This document shows, in pieces, positions 34,488 through 42,169 of a stretch of DNA of 46,460 nt (positions are counted from its first letter, which is position 1; every line of letters starts with the position of its first letter). Position numbers and translations under genes: made by a program. Under the pieces are notes generated by a model, which did no database searches, was not told where the DNA came from, and saw only the letters and a program-made list of their open reading frames with translations. The DNA comes from Gammaproteobacteria bacterium (GTDB lineage: Bacteria > Pseudomonadota > Gammaproteobacteria > JAJDOJ01): assembly GCA_027030565.1 (NCBI GenBank), contig JALVEU010000023.1, positions 1 to 46,460 on the forward strand. The letters are read 5' to 3'.

Positions 34488-34943
34488 ATGAGCAGCGCCT
34501 CAATCCCTGTTTTCGACGTCCACGGCATCATGCGGCGGCTTCCCCAGCGCTTCCCGTTTCTGATGCTCGATCGCGTGGTGGCCTGCGAGCCCGGCAAGTC
34601 GCTCACCGCCATCAAGAATGTGACCATCAACGAGCCCTTCTTTCAGGGGCATTTCCCAGGGCTGCCGCTGATGCCCGGCGTCCTGATCCTCGAAGCGCTC
34701 GCCCAAGCCACGGGCGTGCTGGCCTTTTGCACCGTAGAGGCCATGCCCGATGATCGGAAATTCTTGTTCGTGGGGATCGACAAGGCGCGCTTCAAGCGCC
34801 AAGTGGTTCCCGGAGACCAGCTCCAGCTGCACGTGGAGTACGTCCGGGACCGGCGTGGCATCTGGGTCTTCAACGGTGAGGCACGCGTGGAAGAGGAGGT
34901 GGCGGCCACGGCAGTGCTCATGTGCGCGGACAGAGAAATCTAA
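34488..34943 (+). CDS. fabZ: 3-hydroxyacyl-ACP dehydratase FabZ
   Basis: Dehydrates 3-hydroxyacyl-ACP in fatty acid elongation and so competes with LpxA for the same substrate. The 151-residue hot-dog enzyme shows RFPFLMLDRV, the catalytic His in FFQGHFPGLPLMPG near residue 57, and Glu in LILEALAQATG near 71. ATG at 34488 is preceded by AGGAG. The 70-base gap before it is where lpxD sits in most gammaproteobacteria; here there is no trace of it. Confidence 0.95.
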   Translation: MSSASIPVFDVHGIMRRLPQRFPFLMLDRVVACEPGKSLTAIKNVTINEPFFQGHFPGLPLMPGVLILEALAQATGVLAFCTVEAMPDDRKFLFVGIDKARFKRQVVPGDQLQLHVEYVRDRRGIWVFNGEARVEEEVAATAVLMCADREI

Positions 34944-35723
34944 TTGATCCATCCGACTGCGCTCATCGATCCCGCCGCCGAGCTGGCCGAAGATGTGGAG
35001 GTGGGTCCCTACTGCATCGTGGGCGCACGCGTGCGGATCGGCCCGCGGACCCGGCTCGGGCCGCACGTGGTCATCCAGGGGCCGACGCGAATCGGTGCGG
35101 ACAACCGGATCTTTCAGTTCGCCTCCCTCGGCGAGATCCCTCAAGACAAGAAATACCGCGGGGAAGACAGCGAGCTGATCATCGGCGACGGCAATACGAT
35201 CCGCGAGTACGTGACCATCAATCGGGGAACGTCATTGGATCGTGGGCGGACCAGCGTGGGCGACCGCAACTGGATCATGGCCTATGTCCACATCGCCCAC
35301 GACTGTGTGGTTGGCTCCGATACCATTTTTTCCAACGGAGCCACCCTGGCCGGTCACGTCGTCATCGAAGACCACGCCACCCTGGGCGGGTTCACCCTCG
35401 TGCACCAATTTTGCCGGATCGGCGCCTATGCCTTCTGTGGCATGGGCACCGCCATCAACCGGGACGTCCCGCCCTATGTGATGGTGGCCGGCAACCCCGC
35501 CAAGCCCTATGGGCTGAACAAGGAGGGGCTGCGGCGCAAGGGTTTTCGGGAAGAGACGATCCGCGCCCTGCAGCGGGCCTACAAGCTGCTCGTCAGGCGT
35601 GGCCCCCTCGCGGACTATGAGCGTGTACAGCTGGCGGAAGACCGGCGTGCCCATCCAGAGGTGGAGCGTTTCGCTCGTTTCGTCGAGGGCAGCGCTCGGG
35701 GCATTCTGCGCGAACCCAATTGA
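34944..35723 (+). CDS. lpxA: UDP-N-acetylglucosamine acyltransferase LpxA
   Basis: First step of lipid A synthesis: moves 3-hydroxyacyl from ACP to UDP-GlcNAc. The 259-residue protein is a left-handed beta-helix of hexapeptide repeats with a C-terminal helical domain. The catalytic His is at 119 in HIAHDC (E. coli His125), with His116, His138 and His154 matching His122, 144 and 160. Met167 falls at the E. coli Gly173 ruler position. It starts at TTG 34944 directly after the fabZ stop. Neither lpxB nor rnhB follows, so the conserved block ends here. Confidence 0.95.
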   Translation: MIHPTALIDPAAELAEDVEVGPYCIVGARVRIGPRTRLGPHVVIQGPTRIGADNRIFQFASLGEIPQDKKYRGEDSELIIGDGNTIREYVTINRGTSLDRGRTSVGDRNWIMAYVHIAHDCVVGSDTIFSNGATLAGHVVIEDHATLGGFTLVHQFCRIGAYAFCGMGTAINRDVPPYVMVAGNPAKPYGLNKEGLRRKGFREETIRALQRAYKLLVRRGPLADYERVQLAEDRRAHPEVERFARFVEGSARGILREPN

Positions 35724-35875
35724 CCCACCGCCAGCTCGTGGTGCGGGTTGGCGGCGCTCGCTTTCCGGTACGTTGGCAAATCCCGACCGCCGGCGATCGG
35801 GAGGCTGCCCCGTCGGTCCTACACCGCCCAAAAGGACGTTTGGTCCGTGACCGCCGGCAGGCGGTTCCAGCCGGG
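35724..35875. other. convergent intergenic region after lpxA
   Basis: This 152-base gap between lpxA and the convergent hemerythrin gene contains a short ACCGCC/GGCGGT stem at 35850-35865 but no T tract. An open frame from TTG at 35720 runs through it, but its continuation is antisense to the hemerythrin gene and shows no motif. No lpxB remnant is recognisable. Confidence 0.4.
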
Positions 35876-36310
35876 TCAGGCGGCTGCCTTCTCGAACCGC
35901 CGGATCAGGGGATAGAGCTTCTCGGTCTCACTCTGGATGCGGTGCAGAATCGTCTCGAAGAGCTCCCGGGTGTCGCGCAGGAAGGCCTCGTGGTCGGCGA
36001 TGCGAAGCCCGCGGTGCTTCTTGTCGCACCACTTGCGGGTGTAAGTGCTGATGATGCGCTTGATCTCCTGTTCCCCGGACATGAAATTGCGGGCCGTCTC
36101 GGAGGCCTGCTCGTCCTTGGCACGCAGGAGGGTTCCGTAGAGATGGTCCACCTTGGACAGATGTGCGTGCACCTTGTCCAGATAGGTGTAGAAGAGCTCG
36201 CAACCGGTCTCCGTGTCGCACATGGCCCGATCCTGGAATAGATAGAGCAAAACATTGGCCAGTTCGGTGAGTTTGTGATTCTCTTCGTGCAGTTCTTCGA
36301 TCGATACCAT
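35876..36310 (-). CDS. hemerythrin-like (HHE domain) protein
   Basis: The 144-residue helical protein has the His/Glu pattern of HHE/hemerythrin domains: HEENHKL near residues 8-14, KVHAHLSKVDHLYG near 46-59, KKHRGLRIADHEAF near 98-110, and HRIQSETEKLYPLI near the end. This suggests a non-haem di-iron site for O2, NO or iron sensing in the cytoplasm. ATG at 36310 is chosen because the extra upstream residues do not fit the domain. It is an isolated minus-strand gene convergent to lpxA. Confidence 0.75.
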   Translation of the reverse strand: MVSIEELHEENHKLTELANVLLYLFQDRAMCDTETGCELFYTYLDKVHAHLSKVDHLYGTLLRAKDEQASETARNFMSGEQEIKRIISTYTRKWCDKKHRGLRIADHEAFLRDTRELFETILHRIQSETEKLYPLIRRFEKAAA

Positions 36311-36390
36311 GACGACCTGTACCTCGCGCGCGTGGCAGGATTGGATTTCAGACTGGGTCCAGGTCAAGTTATGGCCCGGGACGGGTCAGG

Positions 36391-36428
36391 TCAACCAATC
36401 CACACGGCGGGACGCCGCCGCTGGTTGA
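36391..36428 (-). terminator. imperfect hairpin downstream of the YjbQ gene
   Basis: TCAACCA at 36391-36397 pairs with TGGTTGA at 36422-36428, and CGGCGG at 36405-36410 pairs with CCGCCG at 36415-36420 inside it. It lies 30 bases after the YjbQ stop on the minus strand. There is no T tract, so it could instead be a regulator site upstream of the hemerythrin gene. Confidence 0.45.
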
Positions 36429-36458
36429 TCCCTGTCAATGGAACACCGGCAGTCGCGA

Positions 36459-36884
36459 TCAATCCTCGCCGATTACGGTGCACACCACGCGCCGCTGGCC
36501 CCGCGGACCGTCGAACTCGCAGAAGAAGATGTTCTGCCAGGTGGAAAGCCCCAGGCCGCCGTCGATCAGGGGGATCGTCTCGGAAGGGCCCACCAGTCCG
36601 GACTTCAGGTGTGCGTCGCCGTTCCCGTCTTGGCGGTCGTGGAGCCAGACGCCCTGTGGAATGAGTTTCTGGAGGAGGTGGACCACGTCGGTCTGCACGC
36701 TCTCGTCCCAGTTCTCCTGGATCATGATCGCAGCGGTTGCGCCCTGTGCGTACACGGTCACGAGCCCGTTTCGGATGCCGCTGCGCGAGACGATCGTGCG
36801 GACACGCTCCGTGATGTCGATCAGCTCCTCCCGGCGTGCGGTGGCGAGCCGCAGGATTTCCCGGTGGAGCCTGCAGCCGGACAT
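36459..36884 (-). CDS. YjbQ/UPF0047 family protein
   Basis: The 141-residue protein matches the YjbQ family: GLVTVYAQGATAAIMIQEN, GDAHLKSGLVGPSETIPL and TWQNIFFCEFDGPRGQR near the C-terminus. Some members have weak thiamine phosphate synthase activity, but the real role is unsettled. The first motif, usually PHTTAAI, reads AQGATAAI here, so one conserved His is missing. It is one base downstream of the ExeA-like gene and so likely cotranscribed with it. Confidence 0.88.
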   Translation of the reverse strand: MSGCRLHREILRLATARREELIDITERVRTIVSRSGIRNGLVTVYAQGATAAIMIQENWDESVQTDVVHLLQKLIPQGVWLHDRQDGNGDAHLKSGLVGPSETIPLIDGGLGLSTWQNIFFCEFDGPRGQRRVVCTVIGED

Positions 36885-36885
36885 A

Positions 36886-38328
36886 TCAGTGGTTGGGGGG
36901 TGTGACGGCTTCGGTCTGGCCGCCGGCGGACGTTATACCTGGTCCGACCCCTGACGACCCCTGCCTTTCGAGCCACCAAAGGGCCCCGTAGGTCGCCGCA
37001 AACACGAGGACGAACACGGCCGCGGCGGCGAGCAGCGAGCGCCCACGTGCGGAATGCTGCGCATCCAGGCTGGTTTCTGATGGCTCGACTTCCTCCAGCT
37101 CCCTGTCCAGGAGCTGGAACTTCGGTTCGGCCGTGGATTCCTTTCCCTCTACAGGGGCTTCTTCGGTTGCAGGGGGCTCGGAGAGGGTGGGCTCGCGGCG
37201 TTCGGTGTCCAGCGCGGTGGACAGTTCCTGCTCGGGTCGCGGCAGGTCGTCGAGCCCGGGCATCTCGGGTGCGGTCGTCACGAGGCTGGCCACGGCGGCA
37301 TCGCCACCCGGGGCGGACGAGTCCGATGCAGGCTCCTGTACCACCGGGGCCAACGCAGCAGCGGCAGCGCCATGGGCGCGGTGCTGCCGGACGGCACGGT
37401 GCCAACGCGCATAACGCGAGGTTCCCCTGGCGTAGGCGGGGCCTTTGCTCCTGCGGCGCTTGTCCGGTCGGTCGGATCCGCCGGATTCGGGTGTGGGCTG
37501 GGCGAGGCTCTCGAACATCTCCGCCGGCAGCTCGGCCACCACCTCTTCCACATCGTCGGCCGTGAGCAGGTGTTTCTCGTCCACGGCGCCCGCCAGCAGC
37601 AGCCGACTGCAAAGGAGGTTGATCTTTCGCGGAATCCCCCCGCTGTACCGATGGAGCAGGGACAAGGCCTCGTCGGTGATCTGGGGATCGCCGCTCCAGC
37701 CGGCCACTTCCAGGCGATGGATCACGTATTCGGCCGTCTCCGTCTCCTCCAGGGGGTCGAAGTGGCAGGAGGCGACGATGCGCTGGCGGAGCTGCTCCAT
37801 GGCCGGGCCCCGGATCAGGTTGCGCAGTTGTGGCTGACCGAGTAGGAAGATCTGGAACCGGTGATCGGGGTCGAGCTGGATGTTGGTCAGCAGTCTGAGC
37901 TCCTCCAGCGCTTGCTCGCTCAGGTGCTGCGCCTCGTCGATGATCAGCAGCACGTGCTTGCCCGCCTGGAATTGCCGCAGGAGGAACTGGTGGATGTTAT
38001 GGAGCACTGTGGCCCGATCCATGCCCTCGGCCTGGATACCGAAGGTATAGGCGACCATGCGCAGGAGTGCCTCCAGCTCCAGATGGGTGGTCAGCAGACG
38101 CGCCACGTAGATGTCGTGCTGGTCGGCGTACTCCTCCAGCAGGTCGTTGATCACCGTCGACTTGCCGGTCCCGGGGACGCCCGTGACGATCACCAGGCCT
38201 TCACCGCGCAGGAGGCCATACTCCAGGTGCGCCCGTGCCTTGACGTACGACTTGTGCGGGAAAGAAAACCGGTGGTCGGGACTGATGACGAACGGGTCGG
38301 CTGTCAGCTTGTAGAACGACTCGTACAT
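36886..38328 (-). CDS. ExeA/XrtA-associated-type AAA ATPase with C-terminal membrane span
   Basis: The 480-residue protein begins MYESFYKLTADPFVISPDHR, the start typical of ExeA/GspA and PEP-CTERM-associated ATPases. It has Walker A GVPGTGKST near 50, Walker B LLIIDEAQHL near 125, sensor region LLGQPQLRNL and GGIPRKINLLC. Residues about 275-425 are a Pro/Ala/Glu-rich linker, and a single span SLLAAAAVFVLVFAATYGAL lies near 440. Only about 20 residues follow, so the periplasmic peptidoglycan-binding part of ExeA is absent. It probably drives envelope or secretion assembly; neither exosortase nor type II secretion genes are in the window. ATG at 38328 fits the family start. Confidence 0.82.
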   Translation of the reverse strand: MYESFYKLTADPFVISPDHRFSFPHKSYVKARAHLEYGLLRGEGLVIVTGVPGTGKSTVINDLLEEYADQHDIYVARLLTTHLELEALLRMVAYTFGIQAEGMDRATVLHNIHQFLLRQFQAGKHVLLIIDEAQHLSEQALEELRLLTNIQLDPDHRFQIFLLGQPQLRNLIRGPAMEQLRQRIVASCHFDPLEETETAEYVIHRLEVAGWSGDPQITDEALSLLHRYSGGIPRKINLLCSRLLLAGAVDEKHLLTADDVEEVVAELPAEMFESLAQPTPESGGSDRPDKRRRSKGPAYARGTSRYARWHRAVRQHRAHGAAAAALAPVVQEPASDSSAPGGDAAVASLVTTAPEMPGLDDLPRPEQELSTALDTERREPTLSEPPATEEAPVEGKESTAEPKFQLLDRELEEVEPSETSLDAQHSARGRSLLAAAAVFVLVFAATYGALWWLERQGSSGVGPGITSAGGQTEAVTPPNH

Positions 38329-38474
38329 GGCCCTCCCTGCATGCAGATGGTGCTCGCCGCAGTGCACCGGTGATCGAAGCGGGTCACAGTATCAAGTGTA
38401 TCTCGTGGGCGAGCCCGATACCGTGCACGCGCCCACAGACCGGCCTCCAGGCCCTGCTGTGGCCCATCGTGGGG

Positions 38475-38507
38475 CCGTGGAGACCAGGGGACGACCGGTC
38501 TCCACGG
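38475..38507. repeat. 11-bp perfect inverted repeat downstream of degP
   Basis: CCGTGGAGACC at 38475-38485 and GGTCTCCACGG at 38497-38507 form a perfect 11-bp stem with an 11-base loop, 14 bases after the degP stop on the minus strand. No T tract follows. It could end degP transcription or be a separate element in the 192-base gap before the ExeA-like gene. Confidence 0.7.
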
Positions 38508-38520
38508 CCTAGCCCGGGGT

Positions 38521-39936
38521 TCACGACTTGGGGAGGGTGAGCGCGAGGAACAACGCCCCATCGTTGCGGCGAATGAGCACGGGAATCGGTTTCCCTTTGG
38601 GCAGTGTCTCGAGCAGCTCGCGCAGCCCCTTGACGCTCTTGACTGGGCGATGGTTCACCGACTCGATGATGTCGCCCTTGCGCAGTCCGGCCTCTGCGGC
38701 GGGCCCACCGGTCACCTCGACCACCCGCACGCCATGGTCTTTCAGGCCCAGCTCCTCACGCTCCTCGGGCGTGAGGTCGGCCACCGTCATGCCGAGCGTG
38801 CCCAGGGTGCCCCGGGCCTGCGCGGTCTTGAGCTTTTCCTCCTTCAGTTCGCGGATGGTGACCTCCACCGTGCGCGGCTTGCCATCGCGCAGGATCTTGA
38901 TCTTCACCCGCTTGCCCACGGGGGTGTTGCCCACGATGGGCGGCAGCTGCCCGGAGGACTCCACCTTGTGCCCGTCGAACTCCAGGATGATGTCGCCGGG
39001 CTGGAGGCGCGCCTCGGAGGCCGGGCTGTCCGGCATCACCTGCGCGATGAGTGCCCCCGTGGGCCGGTCCAGACCGAAGGATTCCGCCAGCTCCTTGGTG
39101 ACCGGCTGGATCAGGACCCCGAGCCAGCCGCGGCTCACATAGCCCTTGGTCTGCAACTGTTTGGCCACGTTCATCGCCACGTTGATGGGGATGGCGAAGG
39201 ACAGGCCCATGTAGCCGCCGGAACGACTGAAGATCTGGGAGTTGATCCCCACCACCTCTCCGTCCCCGTTGATCAGCGGACCGCCCGAGCTGCCGGGGTT
39301 GACGGCCACGTCCGTCTGGATGAAGGGGACATAGCTCTCGCTGGGGAGGTTGCGTCCCAACGCACTGACGATGCCTTGAGTGGCGGAGTATTCAAAGCCG
39401 AAAGGTGCACCGATGGCCAGCACCCATTCGCCCACCTGGAGCTTGTCCGAGTCACCGATGTGGGCGGTGGGCAGGTCCTTGGCGTCGATCTTGATCAGGG
39501 CCACGTCGGTGCGTTCGTCCACACCGATCACCTTGGCCTCCAGCTCGCGCCGGTCGCTGAGGCGCACCAGGATATTATCGGCGTCCTTGACCACGTGGGC
39601 GGCGGTCAGGATATAGCCGTCCTCGGAGATGATGAAGCCGGAACCCAGACCCTGCGTCTTGTGCTCCTGCTTGGGCGCCCCGTGGGGCATCTCGAAGAAC
39701 CGCCGGAAGAACTCGCGGAACGGGCTGTCCTCGGGGAGATCCGGGAACATCTCGGGAGAGATCACCGCCCCGGCGCCTTCCTCGGTCTGCACCGTGCGGA
39801 TGGCCACGACGGCGGAGTGATTCTCCTTGAACAGCTTGGTGAAGTCGGGGATCGTCGCCGCCTGCGCGGCCGCTGCCAACAGAAACAGGCCGGCCAGCAG
39901 CCACCGGCTCGCCGCGGAAGAGGATCGTGTCAGCAC
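38521..39936 (-). CDS. degP: periplasmic serine protease DegP/MucD (HtrA family)
   Basis: The 471-residue protein degrades or refolds damaged periplasmic proteins. It has a signal peptide ending near AAAQAAT, the trypsin-like triad His in LTAAHVV, Asp in DERTDVALIKID and Ser in NPGSSGGPL, then two PDZ domains. The second PDZ ends the protein with HRPVKSVKGLRELLETLPKG. MucD-type members usually follow rpoE-mucAB; here the gene stands alone. Its start is GTG 39936 behind AAGGAGAC. A sigma-E-like promoter about 90 bases upstream fits the known regulation of the family. Confidence 0.94.
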   Translation of the reverse strand: MLTRSSSAASRWLLAGLFLLAAAAQAATIPDFTKLFKENHSAVVAIRTVQTEEGAGAVISPEMFPDLPEDSPFREFFRRFFEMPHGAPKQEHKTQGLGSGFIISEDGYILTAAHVVKDADNILVRLSDRRELEAKVIGVDERTDVALIKIDAKDLPTAHIGDSDKLQVGEWVLAIGAPFGFEYSATQGIVSALGRNLPSESYVPFIQTDVAVNPGSSGGPLINGDGEVVGINSQIFSRSGGYMGLSFAIPINVAMNVAKQLQTKGYVSRGWLGVLIQPVTKELAESFGLDRPTGALIAQVMPDSPASEARLQPGDIILEFDGHKVESSGQLPPIVGNTPVGKRVKIKILRDGKPRTVEVTIRELKEEKLKTAQARGTLGTLGMTVADLTPEEREELGLKDHGVRVVEVTGGPAAEAGLRKGDIIESVNHRPVKSVKGLRELLETLPKGKPIPVLIRRNDGALFLALTLPKS

Positions 39937-40023
39937 GAATGGTGTCTCCTTCTCTTAGGGTGGATTCGTCGGTGTGAATGCGTGCCGGTCTCCATGTCGG
40001 GTGTGCGGGACCGGGGCGGTTGT

Positions 40024-40052
40024 ATAGACCCCCTGGTGCCTGGGGTAGTTCA
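40024..40052 (-). promoter_or_regulatory. sigma-E type promoter of degP
   Basis: On the minus strand TGAACTA (40052-40046), a 16-base spacer and GTCTAT (40029-40024) closely match the sigma-E pattern GGAACTT, 16 bases, GTCTAA. The predicted start is near 40017, about 80 bases before the GTG. The -35 overlaps the stop of the preceding 65-residue gene. Confidence 0.65.
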
Positions 40053-40247
40053 AAACCCCTTGAAACGCATGCCGGGCTTGAAGCCGAACAGGGCCTCCAG
40101 ATCGAACTCGACGATGAGTTGGTCCACGGCTGCCTGGCCGTGCTCTCTGTACACCTCGGCGAGGATCAACTTGGCCCCGTTGCGCGTGTAGCCACCTGCA
40201 ACCTGGACTTGTTTGGCGAGCAGTTCGCGTGCCTTGTCGAGGGTCAT
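40050..40247 (-). CDS. small conserved-looking protein, 65 aa
   Basis: The 65-residue protein starts at ATG 40247 (MTLDKARELLAKQVQVAGGY) and is mixed helix with a C-terminal GFKPGMRFKGF. It has no signal peptide, membrane span or Cys. The composition and GC-rich third positions look coding. It follows the PPi-phosphofructokinase on the same strand with a hairpin between, and its end overlaps the degP promoter. I do not recognise the family. Confidence 0.7.
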   Translation of the reverse strand: MTLDKARELLAKQVQVAGGYTRNGAKLILAEVYREHGQAAVDQLIVEFDLEALFGFKPGMRFKGF

Positions 40248-40272
40248 GATCCGTCCTCTGCGCAGACGCAGA

Positions 40273-40294
40273 ACGGGGCGGTTGCCCGCCCCGT
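40273..40294 (-). terminator. hairpin downstream of the PPi-phosphofructokinase gene
   Basis: ACGGGGCGG at 40273-40281 pairs perfectly with CCGCCCCGT at 40286-40294 over a 4-base loop, ten bases after the kinase stop. Only two T follow on the minus strand, so read-through into the 65-residue gene is likely. Confidence 0.6.
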
Positions 40295-40303
40295 CCCGTG
40301 ACT

Positions 40304-41566
40304 TCAGAGTTCGAAGTCCGTACCCAGAATCTTGGGTACCGGTGCGTTCTTCAGCGTGACGTAGCGCGGGAATCCGTTGTCACCGTAGGGGGGGTAGTCC
40401 TCACCCCGGATGAGCGGATAGAGGTACTCCCGGCAGGCGTCGGTGATGCCGAAGCCGTCGTCGGTGATGAAGTCTTTGGGCATGAACTTCTCTACGTTGG
40501 CCACTTCGGACAGGGGCGCTTGTCCCACCTCCCAGCGGTAGGGATCGCTGGAGGTGCGCACGATGGTGGGCATGATGGCGTTGGCGCCTTCCAGAGCGAA
40601 CTCCACTGCCGCCTTGCCCATGGCGTAGGCCTGCTCCACGTCGGTCTTCGAGGCCAGGTGGCGCGCCGCGCGCTGCAGATAGTCGGCCACCGCCCAGTGG
40701 AACTTGTAGCCCAAGGCGTCCTTGATCATATTGGCGACCACGGGTGCCGCACCCCCGAGCTGCGCATGCCCGAAGGCGTCCCGCGTGCCTTGCTCGGCCA
40801 GGAATTTGCCGTCGGGCCACTTGGCCCCCTCGGAGACCACCACGGTGCAGTAGTCGTATTTCTCCACGTTCTGGCGGACCCTGGCGAGGAAGCGCTCCTT
40901 GTCGAACTCCACCTCCGGGAACAGCACCACCACCGGGATGCCCTGATCAGCCACCAGACCACCAGCAGCGGCGATCCAGCCCGCATGGCGGCCCATCACC
41001 TCGATGACGAAGATCTTGGTGGATGTCTTGGCCATGGAGCGTACGTCGAAGGACGCCTCCAGGGTGGACACGGCGATGTACTTGGCCACCGATCCGAATC
41101 CGGGGCAGTTGTCGGTGATGGGTAGATCGTTGTCCACGGTCTTGGGCACGTGGATCGCCTGGATCGGGAAGCCCATCCGCTCCGAGAGCTGCGAGACCTT
41201 GTGGCAGGTGTCGGCCGAATCGCCGCCGCCGTTGTAGAAGAAGTAACCGATGTTGTGGGCCTTGAAGACCTCCATCAGGCGCTCGTACTGGCGGCGGTTC
41301 TCTTCCAGGCTCTTGAGCTTGTAGCGGCAGGAGCCGAAGGCCCCAGAGGGGGTGTGACGCAACGCGGCGATGGCCTCGTCGGATTCCTGGCTGGTGTCGA
41401 TGAGGTCTTCGAGCAGGGCGCCGATGATCCCGTTGCGTCCTGCGTAGACCTTGCCGATCTTGTCGGGATGCCTGCGGGCCGTCTCGATCACACCGCAGGC
41501 CGAGGCGTTGATCACGGCGGTGACCCCGCCGGACTGGGCATAAAAGGCGTTTTTCGGTTCGCTCAT
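40304..41566 (-). CDS. pfp: pyrophosphate-dependent 6-phosphofructokinase
   Basis: Reversibly phosphorylates fructose 6-phosphate using pyrophosphate, so it serves glycolysis and gluconeogenesis. The 420-residue protein has the donor-site FYNGGGDSADT near residue 110, where ATP-dependent enzymes have GGDGS; the substrate motif PKTVDNDLP near 140; MGRHAGWIAA; and a long C-terminal part. PPi enzymes replace ATP-dependent ones in many methanotrophs and sulfur oxidisers, where they may also act on sedoheptulose phosphates. No membrane pyrophosphatase gene lies nearby. Confidence 0.93.
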   Translation of the reverse strand: MSEPKNAFYAQSGGVTAVINASACGVIETARRHPDKIGKVYAGRNGIIGALLEDLIDTSQESDEAIAALRHTPSGAFGSCRYKLKSLEENRRQYERLMEVFKAHNIGYFFYNGGGDSADTCHKVSQLSERMGFPIQAIHVPKTVDNDLPITDNCPGFGSVAKYIAVSTLEASFDVRSMAKTSTKIFVIEVMGRHAGWIAAAGGLVADQGIPVVVLFPEVEFDKERFLARVRQNVEKYDYCTVVVSEGAKWPDGKFLAEQGTRDAFGHAQLGGAAPVVANMIKDALGYKFHWAVADYLQRAARHLASKTDVEQAYAMGKAAVEFALEGANAIMPTIVRTSSDPYRWEVGQAPLSEVANVEKFMPKDFITDDGFGITDACREYLYPLIRGEDYPPYGDNGFPRYVTLKNAPVPKILGTDFEL

Positions 41567-41634
41567 GGATCTCCCCTCGATTCAAGGTCTGTATGTACGT
41601 CTTGCAGAAACTCGGCCGGGCACAAAGCGGGTGT

Positions 41635-42003
41635 TCACTTGCCGCCGCCCCCCTCGATCCCGGCCTCGCGCGTCAATACCGCGTCGGCCTGCGCGCGCAA
41701 CAGGGTCACTGCACACTCGGCGGGATCGTCGAATTCGTGGCGTTGAGGGGCGTACTGATCCAGGTCGCTGGAGTGGAAGAACTGGCAACGATAGCGCCGC
41801 TCCCCGGTCTTGGCGATGACGAAATTCCAGCCGTCCATGTGCCAGAACAGCGCCGGACAGCTGGTCAGTCCCTCCCGTTCAGGGTCCAGTTTGATTTCCA
41901 CGTCTGCCGGCACCAGCTCCACCTTACCCCGTCCCCAGCGCTCGTCGCACGCGCTTTGGATGGCCCATTTCTCGGTGGCGGTGAAGTCCGGGATCGAGCT
42001 CAT
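41635..42003 (-). CDS. hypothetical protein, 122 aa
   Basis: From the ATG at 42003 (MSSIPDFTATEKWAIQSACDE) with GGAG before it, the product is 122 residues. It is acidic and Trp/Phe-rich: VELVPADVEIKLDP, CPALFWHMDGWNFVIAKTG and YRCQFFHSSDLDQYAP. It has no signal peptide or membrane span and looks like a small soluble alpha/beta protein. I do not recognise the family. It is upstream of pfp on the same strand with a 68-base gap and divergent from adk. Confidence 0.78.
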   Translation of the reverse strand: MSSIPDFTATEKWAIQSACDERWGRGKVELVPADVEIKLDPEREGLTSCPALFWHMDGWNFVIAKTGERRYRCQFFHSSDLDQYAPQRHEFDDPAECAVTLLRAQADAVLTREAGIEGGGGK

Positions 42004-42169
42004 GGATTCGCGCTCCAAACAAACATCCAAGAATACCGTAAAGGTCCCGGTGCCGGTATAAAGCGCTTGTATTCCGGCATCAGCACAGGGAAGTGGGCGG
42101 CCGCCTGCGCCTGTGGCAGAATCCCGCAGATTTTTGGCGGTCATCGCAATCTCCAAGGAGTCATCGGCT

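Noticed and set aside
35720..36241. TTG-started plus-strand frame directly after lpxA, considered as lpxB or a remnant
   Set aside because: No lpxB motif; most of it is antisense to the hemerythrin gene.
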